Position numbers and translations under genes: made by a program. From Desulfobulbaceae bacterium (GTDB taxonomy: Bacteria; Desulfobacterota; Desulfobulbia; Desulfobulbales; SURF-16), in the NCBI GenBank assembly GCA_024763115.1, contig JANTGB010000153.1, positions 1 through 5,945 of the forward strand: a stretch of DNA of 5,945 nt, in the 5' to 3' direction. Positions within the stretch are counted from its first letter, which is position 1. Each line of letters begins with the position of its first letter. The notes under the pieces are model-generated. The model saw nothing but the letters and a program-made list of their open reading frames with translations, was not told where the DNA came from and made no database searches. Of the stretch, positions 5,037 to 5,945 are shown in pieces.

Positions 5037-5071
5037 CCCTGTCCTCTGTCTTCTGTCTTCTGTCTTCTGTC
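5037..5071 (+). repeat. Heptad array C (5 units) ending three bases before the thrS start
   Basis: The 7-base units from 5037 are CCCTGTC, CTCTGTC, then TTCTGTC three times in succession (5051-5071). TAT and the thrS ATG at 5075 follow. A further degenerate unit, AACCGTC, precedes at 5030-5036. This is the cleanest of the three arrays and is on the same strand as the others. It occupies the place where a ribosome binding site would be expected, and none is visible. Confidence 0.88.
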
Positions 5072-5074
5072 TAT

Positions 5075-5945
5075 ATGATTAAACTTTCCGTAAAGGATGG
5101 CAAAAGTCAAAATTTTGCCGTTGGGACAACAGCAGCTGAGGCTGTTAAAGCCCTTTGCTCCAGCAAGGAGCGGAAGCGGACTCTTGCTGTCCTCCGGGAC
5201 AATGGCGAGCTTATTGACCTTGCGGTTCCTCTTGATGCTGATCTTGAATTCAGCCTTATTACTACTGATTCATCTGAAGGATTGAATCTTCTCCGCCATA
5301 GTGCCGCTCATGTAATGGCCCAGGCAGTGATTGAACTGTTTGGTCCGGATATCAAGGTGGCCATCGGCCCGGCCACAGCTGACGGCTTTTACTATGATTT
5401 TGACCGGAAAGAGCCTTTTACCCCTGATGACTTTGCTGCAATTGAAGAAAGAGTCAGGAAGATTGCCGGGGCTAATCTGCCTTTCACCAGGACAACAATG
5501 TCCAGGGATGAGGCCCGGCAATATTTTGCCGACAGGGGGCAGGATTACAAGGTTGAGCTCATTGATGATATTGAGGATGATACGGTTTCTCTATATCAGC
5601 AGGGTGATTTTATTGATCTCTGTCGGGGGCCGCATATTCCTCATACCGGTTTTCTCCGGGCCTTTAAGCTGATTCGCATTGCCGGGGCATACTGGCGCGG
5701 CGATGAAAAAAATCCCATGCTCCAGCGCCTGTACGGCACGACTTTTTTTAATCCCAAGGATCTGAAAAAGTATCTGTATCAGCTGGAAGAGGCAAAAAAA
5801 AGAGATCACCGGAAACTGGGGCGTGAGCTGGAACTATTTACTATCAGCGATCAGGTCGGCCCCGGTCTAATTCTCTGGCAGCCCAAGGGCGCCCTGGTCA
5901 GAAAACTGATTGAAGATTACTGGAAGGAAGAGCATTATCGTCATG
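5075..5945 (+). CDS. thrS: Threonyl-tRNA synthetase, N-terminal 290 residues (runs off the window)
   Basis: This class II synthetase charges tRNA-Thr and hydrolyses mischarged Ser-tRNA-Thr. The frame is open to the window end, covering less than half of the usual ~640 residues. Residues 1 to about 64 are the TGS domain (MIKLSVKDGK start). The N2 editing domain follows, with H75-SAA-H79 and C183-RGP-H187, which match the H73/H77/C182/H186 editing site of the E. coli enzyme in spacing. Next come AYWRGDEKNPMLQRLYGT, typical of this enzyme, and the RDHRKLGRELELF entry to the catalytic core, ending in YWKEEHYRH around motif 1. The ATG at 5075 gives the usual family N-terminus, but no Shine-Dalgarno precedes it, only a pyrimidine heptad array. 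The frame stays open upstream to a stop at 4955, with a GTG at 4970, but that extension would translate the repeat and is unlikely. thrS lies 172 bp after tRNA-Val and could be read through from its promoter. Confidence 0.97.
   Translation, partial: MIKLSVKDGKSQNFAVGTTAAEAVKALCSSKERKRTLAVLRDNGELIDLAVPLDADLEFSLITTDSSEGLNLLRHSAAHVMAQAVIELFGPDIKVAIGPATADGFYYDFDRKEPFTPDDFAAIEERVRKIAGANLPFTRTTMSRDEARQYFADRGQDYKVELIDDIEDDTVSLYQQGDFIDLCRGPHIPHTGFLRAFKLIRIAGAYWRGDEKNPMLQRLYGTTFFNPKDLKKYLYQLEEAKKRDHRKLGRELELFTISDQVGPGLILWQPKGALVRKLIEDYWKEEHYRH

Noticed and set aside
4970..5074. Upstream in-frame GTG extension of thrS
   Set aside because: It would translate the heptad array, has no clear ribosome site, and the family N-terminus begins at the ATG at 5075.

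Overview
The window reads as chromosomal DNA of an anaerobic Gram-negative bacterium, most likely Desulfobacterota (the former Deltaproteobacteria). The pointers are a secreted triheme c-type cytochrome next to a tiny secreted Cys protein, a PilZ-type c-di-GMP effector, moderate G+C, and an encoded CCA on a standard bacterial tRNA. The phylum is inferred from gene style, not from a marker gene.

Layout. (1) 49-435 (+) is a PilZ-domain gene. It ends at a perfect 17-bp hairpin terminator (436-484) that also faces the end of an opposing minus-strand pair: a triheme cytochrome (1281-802) and a 68-residue secreted protein (704-498). (2) 1282-1615 is a divergent intergenic region with small repeats. 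(3) 1616-2948 (+) is a two-gene unit. The first gene encodes an XRE-type HTH protein with one membrane span, an extracytoplasmic domain and an EF-hand-like loop. The second encodes a small exported protein that repeats the same extracytoplasmic domain motif without gaps. (4) 4343-2938 (-) is a translationally coupled pair: cutA, then a phosphotransferase of the APH/NahK-like kinase fold. Its 3' end overlaps the opposing unit by 11 bp. (5) 4344-4770 has no protein gene but is dense in complementary segments, including a compact pseudoknot. It is best read as an orphan structured RNA, possibly HEARO/omega-RNA-like. (6) 4828-4902 is tRNA-Val(GAC), with a promoter and a hairpin around it. (7) 5075 to the window end is the first 290 codons of thrS.

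The most unusual features are three. The first is the structured RNA region. The second is the pair of proteins sharing one domain, one carried by a membrane-anchored HTH protein and one exported, which looks like a transmembrane regulator with a secreted partner. The third is a family of pyrimidine-rich heptad arrays (consensus roughly YTCYGNY) at three intergenic sites, all on the same strand. Two of them run to or within three bases of an ATG (1616 and thrS 5075) that has no visible Shine-Dalgarno sequence.
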